From Phycisphaeraceae bacterium (GTDB lineage Bacteria; Planctomycetota; Phycisphaerae; Phycisphaerales; UBA1924), in assembly GCA_019636695.1 (NCBI GenBank), contig JAHBXD010000007.1:1-64000 (forward strand): a stretch of DNA of 64,000 nucleotides, read 5' to 3'. This document shows positions 37,090-45,599 of the stretch, piece after piece (position 1 is the first letter of the stretch; every line of letters starts with the position of its first letter). Made by a program: the position numbers and the translations under genes. The notes under the pieces are model-generated. The model was not told where the DNA came from, made no database searches, and saw nothing but the letters and a program-made list of their open reading frames with translations.

Positions 37090-38061
37090 CTACGCCATCC
37101 CCATGGCGCGCAGCGACGGCTCGAACACCGGCGCTGCCTGCGAAATACGCACCGCCGCCTCAGGGGTGCGAAAACTCGTCAACAGGCTCCCCACCACCAG
37201 TTGCCAGCCGTCGACCAGCACAAACAGCAGCAGTTTGAAAGGCAGGCTGATCAAGACCGGCGGCAGCATCATCATGCTCATTGAGATCAAGAGACTCGCA
37301 ATCACGATGTCGATCACCAGGAACGGCAGATACAGCCTGAACCCCATCAGAAACGCCACCTTCAGCTCGCTCAGCATGAACGCCGGAATCAGGCTCGTCA
37401 TGTCCACGTCCGCACGGGTCAACTTCTCCGGTTCGCTCGTGTCAATCCCGCGATAGTTCAGCACCATGAAAACGCTCGACCAATTCCCCGTTGCCTCGAT
37501 CTGGTCGAACATGAAATCCCGCAGCGGCTGTCGCGCACGCTCCCACAACTCCCCGTGATCGCGAACTTCGCCCCGGTTGTGCGGCACGATCGCCTCGTTC
37601 CACACCCGCTGGGCCGTCGGGGCCATCACCAGCATCGTCATGAAAACCGCCAGGCCCGTCGTCACCTGCGTCGGCGGCAGGCTCTGCGTGCCGATCGCCT
37701 GCTTCAGAAGCCCGAGCACCACGAGAATCCGCACGAAACATGTGCACATAAGCACGATCGAAGGCACCAGCGCGATCACCGTCAGCAGCAGCATCACCGA
37801 AATCGCCGGGCTGAGTCCGCTCGTGGCCCCTTCCCTCGCGACTCCCGGAATCAACCGCCCCGCGGCATCCAGCACGCTCACCGGGTTGATCTCGCCGATC
37901 ATCCCCTCTCCGCCGGCTTCGCCCGGCGCGAGCAGCCGCAACGCACGATCCTGCGGGGTCCAGCCCATGCCTTCCGGCAGGGGGCCGTACACCTCCTGGC
38001 CGAAGCTCGGAAATGCGCACGCCGCCAGTACGAGCAGAACCGCCGCAATGAACTTCACCAC
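37090..38061 (-). CDS. fliP: Flagellar export protein FliP
   Basis: FliP forms the export pore with FliQ and FliR. The 323-residue protein has a signal peptide (AAVLLVLAACAFPSFG), a periplasmic segment of about 60 residues, and the core with MLLLTVIALVPSIVLMCTCF, VRILVVLGLLKQAIGTQSLP, and LIPAFMLSELKVAFLMGFRL. Its start overlaps the fliO end by 7 bases. Confidence 0.96.
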   Translation of the reverse strand: MVKFIAAVLLVLAACAFPSFGQEVYGPLPEGMGWTPQDRALRLLAPGEAGGEGMIGEINPVSVLDAAGRLIPGVAREGATSGLSPAISVMLLLTVIALVPSIVLMCTCFVRILVVLGLLKQAIGTQSLPPTQVTTGLAVFMTMLVMAPTAQRVWNEAIVPHNRGEVRDHGELWERARQPLRDFMFDQIEATGNWSSVFMVLNYRGIDTSEPEKLTRADVDMTSLIPAFMLSELKVAFLMGFRLYLPFLVIDIVIASLLISMSMMMLPPVLISLPFKLLLFVLVDGWQLVVGSLLTSFRTPEAAVRISQAAPVFEPSLRAMGMA

Positions 38062-38891
38062 GGGGCCTCCTCTCTCTCCCCGCGCAGTGGTCGGCCCCGC
38101 GCTCCCGCCCCTTCCGAATATCCCGATGCCCCCATCGCCTCAACCTGCCGATAGCGGTCGAGACGGCGCCGCAGCACATCCTCCTGCATCGGTGGCAAGT
38201 CATCGTCCCACAACTCCAGCGCGTCTCCCGAGGTCGTCTGCTCGACCCTTCTTCCGCCAACCTCCGCCGCTTCCGCAACTCGATCCGCCTCGTGCAGCAG
38301 CGAACTGAACCGTCGCTGCATCGAGTGCTCGCGCTCGTCCTGCGTCTGCATCAGAATTGAGGCGACTTCATCCGGGTCGGTGATCTCACACAGCGTCTGA
38401 AAGCCTCCCGCTCCCCCGCGCAGCCGCCCCTGCGTTTGCGACAGAAGCAGGATTCGACGCTCCACCTTCAGCAGCACAAACTGCTGCCCCGGCCCCGCCG
38501 GATAGCGCCCCAGCACAAAAAGCACGCCCGATGGCGATCGTCCACCCGCCCCGAGCGCCGCCGAAAGCCCGCCACGCATCCGCGCAAGCCGCTTCATCCC
38601 CCATGTCGAAGCCACCGCCAACGCCAACACCCCCGCCAGCGCCGCCGCGGTCTTCGCCGCCGACTGCACCATCGACCCCGGGCCGCTCGATACTCCGGGC
38701 GATGCCTGCCGATCACGCGCTGGGCCTGGCCCGAGCGATTGCGATTCGCGCGGGCTTGTCCGATTCGCCGCCTGCTCCTGCACGGCGTCTGAAGGCATCG
38801 GCCCGACAAAGTCAAGCGCGCAGGCATCAGCCGAGGCAATCACAGCCCCGGCCAGGCACGCCCACACGCTCACCCTTCGCGAGTTCGTCAA
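38055..38891 (-). CDS. fliO: FliO-like flagellar assembly protein
   Basis: FliO helps assemble the FliP ring. The 278-residue protein has an N-terminal hydrophobic segment (SVWACLAGAVIASADA), a Pro/Ser-rich linker, a central membrane helix (TAAALAGVLALAVASTWGMK), and the FliO cytoplasmic fold (LGRYPAGPGQQFVLLKVERR, ILLLSQTQGRL). The C-terminal half, with charged helices, is longer than in enterobacterial FliO. I choose TTG at 38891, because AGGAGG at 38897-38902 is 5 bases upstream; an ATG at 38936 lacks such a site. It lies between fliN and fliP. Confidence 0.85.
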   Translation of the reverse strand: MTNSRRVSVWACLAGAVIASADACALDFVGPMPSDAVQEQAANRTSPRESQSLGPGPARDRQASPGVSSGPGSMVQSAAKTAAALAGVLALAVASTWGMKRLARMRGGLSAALGAGGRSPSGVLFVLGRYPAGPGQQFVLLKVERRILLLSQTQGRLRGGAGGFQTLCEITDPDEVASILMQTQDEREHSMQRRFSSLLHEADRVAEAAEVGGRRVEQTTSGDALELWDDDLPPMQEDVLRRRLDRYRQVEAMGASGYSEGAGARGRPLRGEREEAPW

Positions 38892-38958
38892 AAAGCCCTC
38901 CTGGCATCTCGTGGGTCGGTACGACCCCGGGGGCATCCTGCCCGCAAGACGAAGTCAC

Positions 38959-39435
38959 TCACGCCGATCGGCGCTGCTCTTCTCCCTTCGTATCCACGAT
39001 TTCATGGATACGCACGCAGAAATTGTCGTTGAGCACCAGCACCTCCCCACGCGCGACCAGCCTCTCATTCACATACACGTCCACCGGGTCGCCCGCGAGC
39101 TTGTCCAGTTCCACCACCGCCCCTTCGCCAAGGCGAAGCACGTCCTCAACCAGCATCCGCGTACGCCCAAGTTCGATCTTGACGTTCAGCGTCACATCGC
39201 CAAGCAGATCGATCTTCTCCGGCTCGCCCGACCGTGCTGCCGGTTGGAACGACGGCAACGCAAATGGGCTGGCGTCGCGTGCGTCAAACGATGTCCCACC
39301 CTCCTCCGCCGGCTTCAGCGAATCGATCGCTTCCTGCGCTTCGTGCAACGCTCCGGCCAGATCATGCGCCTCGGCGTCCGCGTCGCCGTGCGGCTGCTCA
39401 GGGGGGTCGGTTGGTGGTGGGGTCTTCTTGGGCAT
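38959..39435 (-). CDS. fliN: Flagellar motor switch protein FliN
   Basis: FliN is part of the C ring that sets rotation direction. The 158-residue protein has a long polar, acidic and Pro-rich N-terminus and the C-terminal SpoA/FliN fold with [40 protein letters not shown], and [21 protein letters not shown] choose the ATG at 39435 (MPKKTPPP); a longer frame upstream reads through a tRNA-like T-arm sequence. It is the first gene of the fliN-O-P-Q-R-flhB series. Confidence 0.94.
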   Translation of the reverse strand: MPKKTPPPTDPPEQPHGDADAEAHDLAGALHEAQEAIDSLKPAEEGGTSFDARDASPFALPSFQPAARSGEPEKIDLLGDVTLNVKIELGRTRMLVEDVLRLGEGAVVELDKLAGDPVDVYVNERLVARGEVLVLNDNFCVRIHEIVDTKGEEQRRSA

Positions 39436-40035
39436 CCTGCCACTCCAGTTCACAACTCGGGCTCTCTGCCCGAAAAGTACCGGATGTGTCGGCAGGCTCC
39501 GCCCGCGCCAGACCACCCGGAATCGAACCGGGTCCATCGGCCGCAAACCCACCTACGGCGCACAATTCACCTCGACACTTCCAGACCGCGCCATTCCTGC
39601 GCCAATGAAAAAACTGGGTCGGGTGAACTTCAGAATGCAAGGCTCTGGCATCGCATTCGACAGCACGCCTGCTGTCGTCTCCAGAGGGCCACCAAGGTGT
39701 CAGGTCTGCAGCCCGACAAACGCCAGGCTCCACGTCCCGCAACTAGGGGAAACACTGGTTCTGCTCGGATGTGCTCATAACACTTGACAAGACCCGAAAA
39801 TACCACACAATACCCAAATGGAAAACCATACAAATACCTTCTTGCAGTGTCAGGGGGCGACCCCCACATTTCAACCCTCGACCTCCCGTTATCCGTGGTG
39901 GGGTCGCGACCGCTTTGAAAGCAGGCATTCCAAGTTGACCTCAATCAGTCATGACCATCCCTGAGTCGCTTCTCGGAAACCTCAACCTTCGCGAGAACCC
40001 CTCTCGCTCCGGAAAGACCGATCCATGCGCATGTC
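39436..40035. other. Intergenic region upstream of fliN
   Basis: No gene is supported. The part 39775-39840 is AT-rich (TTGACAAGACCCGAAAATAC). A sequence at 39500-39540 resembles a T arm of a tRNA but lacks the rest of the molecule. A possible, imperfect sigma-54 site lies at 39589-39605. The fliN-operon promoter is expected in this stretch. Confidence 0.45.
39589..39605 (-). promoter_or_regulatory. Weak sigma-54-like site upstream of fliN
   Basis: On the minus strand TTGGCGCAGGAATGGCG keeps GG and GC 10 bases apart, but the -12 block is TGGC instead of TTGC. It lies about 150 bases before fliN. It is reported as a weak candidate because flgF and flhA have better sites. Confidence 0.25.
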
Positions 40036-40066
40036 AAAAAACAAGGGCGCGGTCGAAACCGCGCCC
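40036..40066 (-). terminator. Intrinsic terminator of hsp20
   Basis: GGGCGCGG (40045-40052) pairs with CCGCGCCC (40059-40066) around TCGAAA, and on the minus strand the stem is followed by a run of U (AAAAAA at 40036-40041 on the plus strand). It lies about 25 bases after the hsp20 stop. Confidence 0.9.
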
Positions 40067-40090
40067 TCGAAGCAGGATGCCCGTCGTGCT

Positions 40091-40522
40091 TCAATCGATC
40101 TTCAGTTTCTTAGCCACTTCAGGCTTGGCGCGGGCCACCCGGACGGTCAGCACGCCGTCGCGCAGTTCGGCCGTCGCGCTGCCCTCACTCACAACGCCGG
40201 GCAAGGCCAGACGCCGGCTCAGGCTTCCGATGCGCCGTTCACGCCGGTAAAAGCGCTCGCTCTTTTCCTCGTGCTCTTCGCTGTGCTGGGCCATGATGGT
40301 CAGCACGCCGTCGTGCAGTTCGACGTCAACGTCCTCCTTCCTGAAGCCAGGCAGGCTGGCACGAACGATCACGTGCGTGTCGTCCTCCGAAATGTCGAGG
40401 GCGAGCGTGCCTTCATCGAACGTCTGGGCGACACCCACGATCGGGCCATCGGTGAAAAAGTTCGAAAGCATCCGATCGAAAATCGCGTTCAGATGATCCG
40501 GACGGCGAGTGAGCATGGTCAT
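40091..40522 (-). CDS. Small heat shock protein, Hsp20/alpha-crystallin family
   Basis: Small heat shock proteins hold unfolding proteins in a refoldable state. The 143-residue product has a short N-terminal arm and an alpha-crystallin domain with VIVRASLPGFRKEDVDVELH, DGVLTIMAQHSEE, FYRRERRIGSLSRRLALPG, and a terminal ELRDGVLTVRVAR. The C-terminal I-X-I anchor is absent; the tail ends KPEVAKKLKID. A strong terminator follows. No CIRCE element was seen upstream. Confidence 0.93.
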   Translation of the reverse strand: MTMLTRRPDHLNAIFDRMLSNFFTDGPIVGVAQTFDEGTLALDISEDDTHVIVRASLPGFRKEDVDVELHDGVLTIMAQHSEEHEEKSERFYRRERRIGSLSRRLALPGVVSEGSATAELRDGVLTVRVARAKPEVAKKLKID

Positions 40523-40777
40523 GGCGATCCTCCTTGTGTTTCTTCAGGCCGCCGAGTCGCGGCCTCCACTCGGAAATTGCAACCGCCGTGCCAGATCGAC
40601 CAGCGCGCCGTTGCCCCCGCATGCGGCGTGCGCGTTGCCATGTTGGCCCGCGCAGCCGTCCCGGTTGCCAACCTGGCAGATTCCTCAGCCTCCCGGGGCG
40701 GCGATAATGCGCTCGGACCAACCCGCACCCGTCCGCCGCCGTTCATCAGGTCCACGACCACCCGAAATGGGGGAGCC

Positions 40778-41815
40778 ATGACCCCGATCGATCTTCGTTC
40801 GGACACCGTTACTCGTCCCACACCCGGCATGTATGAGGCGATGCGCGCTGCACCGCTCGGCGACGACGTGCTCGGCGATGATCCGACGGTGCGTCTGCTC
40901 TGCGAAAGGCTCGCAGCGCTATTCGGCAAGCCCGCGGCGTGCTTTGTTCCCAGCGGCACGATGGCCAACTTGTGCGCGGTTCGTGCCCTGACGAATCCGG
41001 GTGACGAAATCCTGCTCCATCGCGATGGGCATGTCTATCACTACGAATCGGCCGGTTTCGCCGCGATCGCCGGGTGTGCTCCGGCGTTTATCGACTCCCC
41101 CGACGGCATCTTCGGGCCAGAAGCACTGGCCCCGCTCATCAGGCCGCGCTCGCCGCATTTTGCACCGGCATCGTTGGTGGTCATCGAGAACACGCACAAC
41201 CGCGCCGGCGGTGTCGTCTGGAGCCTTGCTCAGGTCGCGGCGGTGTCGGCCGAAGCACGCCGGCTGGGTCTTCGGGTGCATCTTGACGGCGCGCGGATCT
41301 GGAACGCCTCGGTCAAGACCGGGGTTCCGGTCGCGTCGTTTGCAGCGCACGCCGACACGGTCGCCTGCTGCTTCAGCAAGGGCCTTGGGTGCCCGGTCGG
41401 TTCAGCGGTCCTCGGCGAGGTGGAGGTCATTGAGCGCGTGCTGCGCTCTCGCAAGATGTTCGGCGGGGCGATGCGTCAGAGCGGGATGCTCGCGGCGGCC
41501 GCGCTGTACGCGATCGACCATCACATCGACCGGCTCGCGGAAGACCACGCCAACGCGCGGATATTCGCTGAGGCCATTGCCGGGGCACCCGGGCTTCACG
41601 TAGATATGCAGCGAGTGCAGACGAACATGGTGTTTTTCGATCTCGATCCTGCGCTCGGATCGGCGGGGGACTTCTGCGATCGCCTGGAGCGATCCGGAGT
41701 TCGAATGCTCCCGGCCGGGCCGCGGACAATCCGCGCGGTGTGCCATCTTGATGTCAACAAGGCCCAGGTTGAACACGCCGCGGCGACAGTGTCCTCGGCA
41801 GCGAGAGCGACCTGA
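40778..41815 (+). CDS. Low-specificity threonine aldolase
   Basis: This PLP enzyme cleaves threonine or allo-threonine to glycine and acetaldehyde. The 345-residue product begins IDLRSDTVTRPTPGMYEAM and shows GDDVLGDDPTVRLLCERLAA, VPSGTMANLCAVRAL, HLDGARIWNASV, and the PLP-lysine in VACCFSKGLGCPVGSAVLG. The ATG at 40778 follows GGGGAG. The long frame upstream of it is not coding; it crosses the hsp20 gene on the other strand. Confidence 0.93.
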   Translation: MTPIDLRSDTVTRPTPGMYEAMRAAPLGDDVLGDDPTVRLLCERLAALFGKPAACFVPSGTMANLCAVRALTNPGDEILLHRDGHVYHYESAGFAAIAGCAPAFIDSPDGIFGPEALAPLIRPRSPHFAPASLVVIENTHNRAGGVVWSLAQVAAVSAEARRLGLRVHLDGARIWNASVKTGVPVASFAAHADTVACCFSKGLGCPVGSAVLGEVEVIERVLRSRKMFGGAMRQSGMLAAAALYAIDHHIDRLAEDHANARIFAEAIAGAPGLHVDMQRVQTNMVFFDLDPALGSAGDFCDRLERSGVRMLPAGPRTIRAVCHLDVNKAQVEHAAATVSSAARAT

Positions 41816-41910
41816 CCGGGGAAGAGCCTTGACCACCCGGGGTCGGGGAAGAACCGCAACGTTGAAGACGGCAGCTGGAGCGCATACGCCAGATGGCGTC
41901 ACGACCGGTC

Positions 41911-43602
41911 TTATGGAGCATCGGCAGGGCGGGGGTCGATCGGTTCGACACCGGCGTCGATCAACCAGCGTTCGAGGCGGTTGCTCGTGATGCGGAGCGT
42001 GGTCACTTCGTTACCGTCTTTGTCGAATATCTTGATCACGCCGTCGGTCACATCGACCGCGTCGGGCCAGAGATCGCGCCGCGCGGGGACCGAGTCGGTC
42101 GAACCGGCGGCAAGTACAAGTTGTTCGGCTCGACGTTCAAGACGCTCGAGTTCGCGTTCAAAGCGTTCACGGGCGCGCTCGATATCGCGAAGCTCGATGA
42201 GGGCCAGCTCGTTGCCGCCGATGCCTTGCTCACCGGTCGGGGTGAACTCGCCGTGGTCGAGCCGGGCCTGCATGGCGCGAATGGCAGCGGCAAGGGGTCG
42301 ATCTTTCAGGTGTTCGACGATCCACTCGGGGTTGTCCCAGCGTTCTTTGTCGGGGTCACGAGGGGTTTCGGCAATGCCGTTGCGTGGGGAAGATCGGATG
42401 ACTTCCTGCTCGCGCCTGGCGAGGAACATGTCGAGTTCTTCCTGGTCGCTGGTGGCGATGTAGTAGCCGGGAGTCGGATCGACACCCCAGGAGGTGGAAT
42501 CGGGTCTGCGGTGGAGGAGTCGGCCGGAGGGGAGGTAGTAATACTGCTCGGTGATCTTGAGTTGCGCGCCTTCGCCCGCGTACCGGAGGGGAATGACGCC
42601 CTGCACACTGCCTTTGCCGAAGGAACGGGAGCCGAGGACGATGGCCCTGTTGTTGTCGGCAAGGGCGCCTGCAAGCACTTCGCTGGCGCTTGCGCTTGCG
42701 CCGTTGAGCATGACGATCATCGGAAAGTCGGGGTAGGTGCCGGCGGAAGTCGCGGTGTGGACCTGCTCGGGACGGGCACGGCCGCTGGTGGAGACGATGC
42801 GTCCCGAAGAAAGGAACATGTCGGCGATGTCCACGGCGTCATCGAGAACACCCCCGGGGTTGTTCCGCAGGTCGAGGATCAGCCCCTTGACGCCGCCGCG
42901 AGAGGCGTTGAGCGCATCAAGGGCCTGGCGAAGTTCCTGGGCGCATGCCGGGGTGAACTGGACAAGGCGGATGTAGGCGATTGAGCGGGCGGGGTCGATG
43001 AAGAACTGCCATTTTTCGGGGTCAAGCGGGTCGCGGTGGAAGCCTTTGACCGACCGGGTCTTGATGTGATCGCGGACGATATCCATCGAGAACCGTTCGC
43101 CCTTGCGTTCGACGGTGATGCGGACGCTGGTGCCGGGTACACCGACGAGGCGAGCGACGCATTGCTCGACGGTAAGTCCGTAGGTGCTTTCGCCTTCGAT
43201 TTCGACGATGCGATCATCCGCCATGAGGCCGCTGCGGTAGGCGGGGGAATCTTCGAGGGGGCTGACGATGGTCAGCCAGCCGTTCTGGACGTTGACTGAA
43301 GCGCCGATGCCGACGTATTCGCCGGTGAGGTCTTTCTGGAAGTCGCGGCTCTGCTCGGCTGGGACAAAAGTGGTGTAGGGGTCGTCGAGGGCTTCGAGGA
43401 GGCCCCGGATCGCGCCTTCCTGGAGTTTTTTGTCGTCCGCTGCGACGACATAGGCGTTGTCGATGATGACCTTGATTTCCAGGAGGGGATCAAAGAAGCG
43501 GTATTGGTCGTCGCGCCGGGCCAGGGCCATGGTGGCGCCAAGGACGGCGACGCCCAGCACGCTCACCAAGGTGACATCAAAAAACAGTCGGGATCGTTTC
43601 AC
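41911..43602 (-). CDS. S41 family C-terminal processing protease with PDZ domain
   Basis: C-terminal processing proteases trim periplasmic proteins. The 563-residue product has an N-terminal membrane helix (LFFDVTLVSVLGVAVLGATM), a helical segment, a PDZ domain (YVGIGASVNVQNGWLTIVSP), and the S41 catalytic core with Ser in LNGASASASEVLAGALADNN and Lys in GSRSFGKGSVQ. The C-terminus of about 130 residues is charged and coiled-coil-like (RERFERELERLERRAEQL), followed by a short beta tail. GTG at 43602 has GGGAG 6 bases upstream; I prefer it to the ATG at 43704. Confidence 0.92.
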   Translation of the reverse strand: MKRSRLFFDVTLVSVLGVAVLGATMALARRDDQYRFFDPLLEIKVIIDNAYVVAADDKKLQEGAIRGLLEALDDPYTTFVPAEQSRDFQKDLTGEYVGIGASVNVQNGWLTIVSPLEDSPAYRSGLMADDRIVEIEGESTYGLTVEQCVARLVGVPGTSVRITVERKGERFSMDIVRDHIKTRSVKGFHRDPLDPEKWQFFIDPARSIAYIRLVQFTPACAQELRQALDALNASRGGVKGLILDLRNNPGGVLDDAVDIADMFLSSGRIVSTSGRARPEQVHTATSAGTYPDFPMIVMLNGASASASEVLAGALADNNRAIVLGSRSFGKGSVQGVIPLRYAGEGAQLKITEQYYYLPSGRLLHRRPDSTSWGVDPTPGYYIATSDQEELDMFLARREQEVIRSSPRNGIAETPRDPDKERWDNPEWIVEHLKDRPLAAAIRAMQARLDHGEFTPTGEQGIGGNELALIELRDIERARERFERELERLERRAEQLVLAAGSTDSVPARRDLWPDAVDVTDGVIKIFDKDGNEVTTLRITSNRLERWLIDAGVEPIDPRPADAP

Positions 43603-43835
43603 ACCATGCTCCCATGCTGATGCGGCGGCCCAGGCAGGCCGCCCGGGCGTTTCGCGGGAGATGGTAGGGACTTCGGGGCGGGGTTCGGATGAGAAGGATG
43701 GCATCAAGGCGGCTGGAATACACTCGGGCACTTTCTCCGATGAGTCAGGAGAGGGGGGAGAGGGGCAGATGCCCACCCCGCCGGGTTTGAGTAGGCTTTT
43801 TCCTTCGTTCCTGAAACGCCGACGGAGGCTGCTGC

Positions 43836-44399
43836 ATGTCCAAGGCTCCCCGACCGACACTCGATCATCCGGCATTTGCGAGCGTGAAGGCCCGATTTCC
43901 GGGGTCGCGGCTCCGCGCGACGGAGTTCCGCGGGCAGAGTACGTTGATCGTTGAGCCGTCGGAACTGCATGCCGTGCTGACGTTTCTGAAGTCTGAGCCT
44001 TCGCTGGAGTATGTGTTTCTGTCAGACGTGACGGCGGTGGACTATCTTCGCTATCCGACCGCGATGCCGGGCCGATTCGCGGTTGTGTACATCCTGCGGT
44101 CTTTCGCGCGGGACGATGTGTTCGTGGTAAAGACCTATCTTGATCCGAGTTTGCCGACGGAGGGGATTGACCCTGACCCGGCGCTCGTGGTCGATTCGGT
44201 GACGGACATCTGGCCGGGGGCGGAGTGGCGTGAACGCGAGGTGTTCGACATGTTCGGGATTCGCTTCCGCAATCATCCTGATCTGCGGCGGATTCTGACG
44301 TGGGAGACCTATCCAGCGCACCCGCTGCGCAAGGATTACCCGCTTCGAGGCCGAGGCGAGCGCGAGAGTTACCGCGTGGTTGATCGCAGTTCGGCATGA
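43836..44399 (+). CDS. nuoC: NADH-quinone oxidoreductase subunit C (30 kDa), orphan copy
   Basis: NuoC is part of the peripheral arm of respiratory complex I. The 187-residue product has the family core: YVFLSDVTAVDYL, RFAVVYILRSFARDDVFVVK, DIWPGAEWREREVFDMFGIR, and FRNHPDLRRILTWETYPAHP, then LRKDYPLRG. It stands alone: the neighbours are a protease gene and flgF, and no other nuo gene is within the window. The N-terminus (MSKAPRPTLDHP) has no ribosome site of note. Confidence 0.93.
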   Translation: MSKAPRPTLDHPAFASVKARFPGSRLRATEFRGQSTLIVEPSELHAVLTFLKSEPSLEYVFLSDVTAVDYLRYPTAMPGRFAVVYILRSFARDDVFVVKTYLDPSLPTEGIDPDPALVVDSVTDIWPGAEWREREVFDMFGIRFRNHPDLRRILTWETYPAHPLRKDYPLRGRGERESYRVVDRSSA

Positions 44400-44594
44400 T
44401 CTGCGCGGGTGCATCGATCGGTGCGTGCATTCGGCGGGAGATCAGGGACATGGTCAAGCCATGTGCCTGATGCGCGTTTCCGCGTGAGGCGCGACACTTG
44501 CGGTGCATGGGCAGAGTGGGGGGCGAGCGGGGGTGACCGGGTCAGGTTGAGTGTTCCGCGATCGGTGGGGAAGGCCCGCCGCGCGTGGTGCGCG

Positions 44595-44613
44595 TTCCGG
44601 CACGCGGATTGCG
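44595..44613 (+). promoter_or_regulatory. Sigma-54 (-24/-12) promoter of flgF
   Basis: TTCCGGCACGCGGATTGCG matches the consensus GGCACG-N4-TTGC exactly, with GG at 44599-44600 and GC at 44611-44612, 10 bases apart. The predicted start is near 44624, leaving a leader of about 95 bases before the flgF ATG at 44719. The window also encodes a matching sigma-54 activator at 18638-20155. Confidence 0.75.
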
Positions 44614-44718
44614 AGTGGCGGCACAGACGCGGATGGAGCCGCGCGTACGGGCGCTGTATCGGCAGGGAGGCCGATGCGGCGGCGCCCGATGTGGCCCCAG
44701 GGCGCCGGAGGTCAGTGC

Positions 44719-45495
44719 ATGAACTACGGCATGCAGATTTCGGCCTCCGGCGCTCTGGCCGCCCTTTATCGTCAGGATGTGCATTCGAACAACCTGGCGA
44801 ACGCTTCGACGGCGGGATTCAAGCCGGTGGTTCCGACGGTGCGCCAGCGTGACGACGTGCGGACGGAAGATGGGGTGCATTTTCTGCCGAGCAATGCGCT
44901 TCTGGAGCGCCTCGGCGGGGGTGTGCAGATGGCGCCGAACCATGTCCGATTTGAACAGGGGGCGATCACGCCGTCGAACAATCCGCTGGATGTGGCCATT
45001 CGCGGGGAAGGGTTTCTGGTGGTTCGGGCGAATCGAGGTGAAGCCCAAGATCGCATGACACGCGACGGCCGATTGACGCTCGATCGAGAAGGCCGCCTCG
45101 TGCGGGCTTCGGATGGCCTGCCCGTGCTCGACACGGCTGGACGCACGATCACGCTGCCGCGAGATGGGCACGTGACGATCGACGAGCGGGGGACGATCCG
45201 GGTTTCGGGGCAGGAGGCGGCGACATTGCAGTTTGTTGCGTTTGATCCGGGTGTGGAACTCCGCCCGGAAGGGGATGGACTTTTCAGTGTGCATGGTCCG
45301 AACCAGGCGAGGCGACTGGCTGGGAACGGGACGATTCTGCAAGGGATGGTCGAGCAGTCGGCGGTAGACGAGTTTGATGCGATGATGAAGATCGCGGAAG
45401 CCGGGCGCGCTTTCGGAGCCAACCTCACGCTGATCGGGTATCACGATCGCGTGCTTGAGCAGGCCATAGGAACGCTCGGGCGCGTGATGGCGTGA
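44719..45495 (+). CDS. flgF: Flagellar basal-body rod protein FlgF
   Basis: FlgF is a proximal rod protein next to FlgG. The 258-residue product has the N-terminal rod motif (QISASGALAALYRQDVHSNN, LANASTAGFKPV), the middle part of hook-basal body proteins (NPLDVAIRGEGFLVVRAN, MTRDGRLTLDREGRLV), and the C-terminal EFDAMMKIAEAGRAFGANL. The ATG at 44719 is preceded by GGAGG. It is separate from the two large flagellar clusters, and has its own sigma-54 promoter. Confidence 0.92.
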   Translation: MNYGMQISASGALAALYRQDVHSNNLANASTAGFKPVVPTVRQRDDVRTEDGVHFLPSNALLERLGGGVQMAPNHVRFEQGAITPSNNPLDVAIRGEGFLVVRANRGEAQDRMTRDGRLTLDREGRLVRASDGLPVLDTAGRTITLPRDGHVTIDERGTIRVSGQEAATLQFVAFDPGVELRPEGDGLFSVHGPNQARRLAGNGTILQGMVEQSAVDEFDAMMKIAEAGRAFGANLTLIGYHDRVLEQAIGTLGRVMA

Positions 45496-45561
45496 TAGGA
45501 TATTGCGCGGTTTGCGCTTAAGGCTCGCACGAAGAGGTGGTAAGCGCCTGAGCAGCGCGGA

Positions 45562-45582
45562 GCGCATGCATCGATGATGCGC
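45562..45582. terminator. Possible shared hairpin between flgF and the SWIM gene
   Basis: GCGCAT (45562-45567) and ATGCGC (45577-45582) form a short stem between two convergent genes. There is no U-run, so this is only a weak candidate for a bidirectional terminator. Confidence 0.3.
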
Positions 45583-45599
45583 AGGCTTCCAGATCGCAC

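Noticed and set aside
39500-39600. tRNA-like sequence upstream of fliN (T-arm-like CCCGGTTCGATTCCGGG on the minus strand)
   Set aside because: There is no matching 5' acceptor strand, D arm or anticodon stem at the right distance; only a T arm and a short GCGCC/GGCGC pairing are seen.
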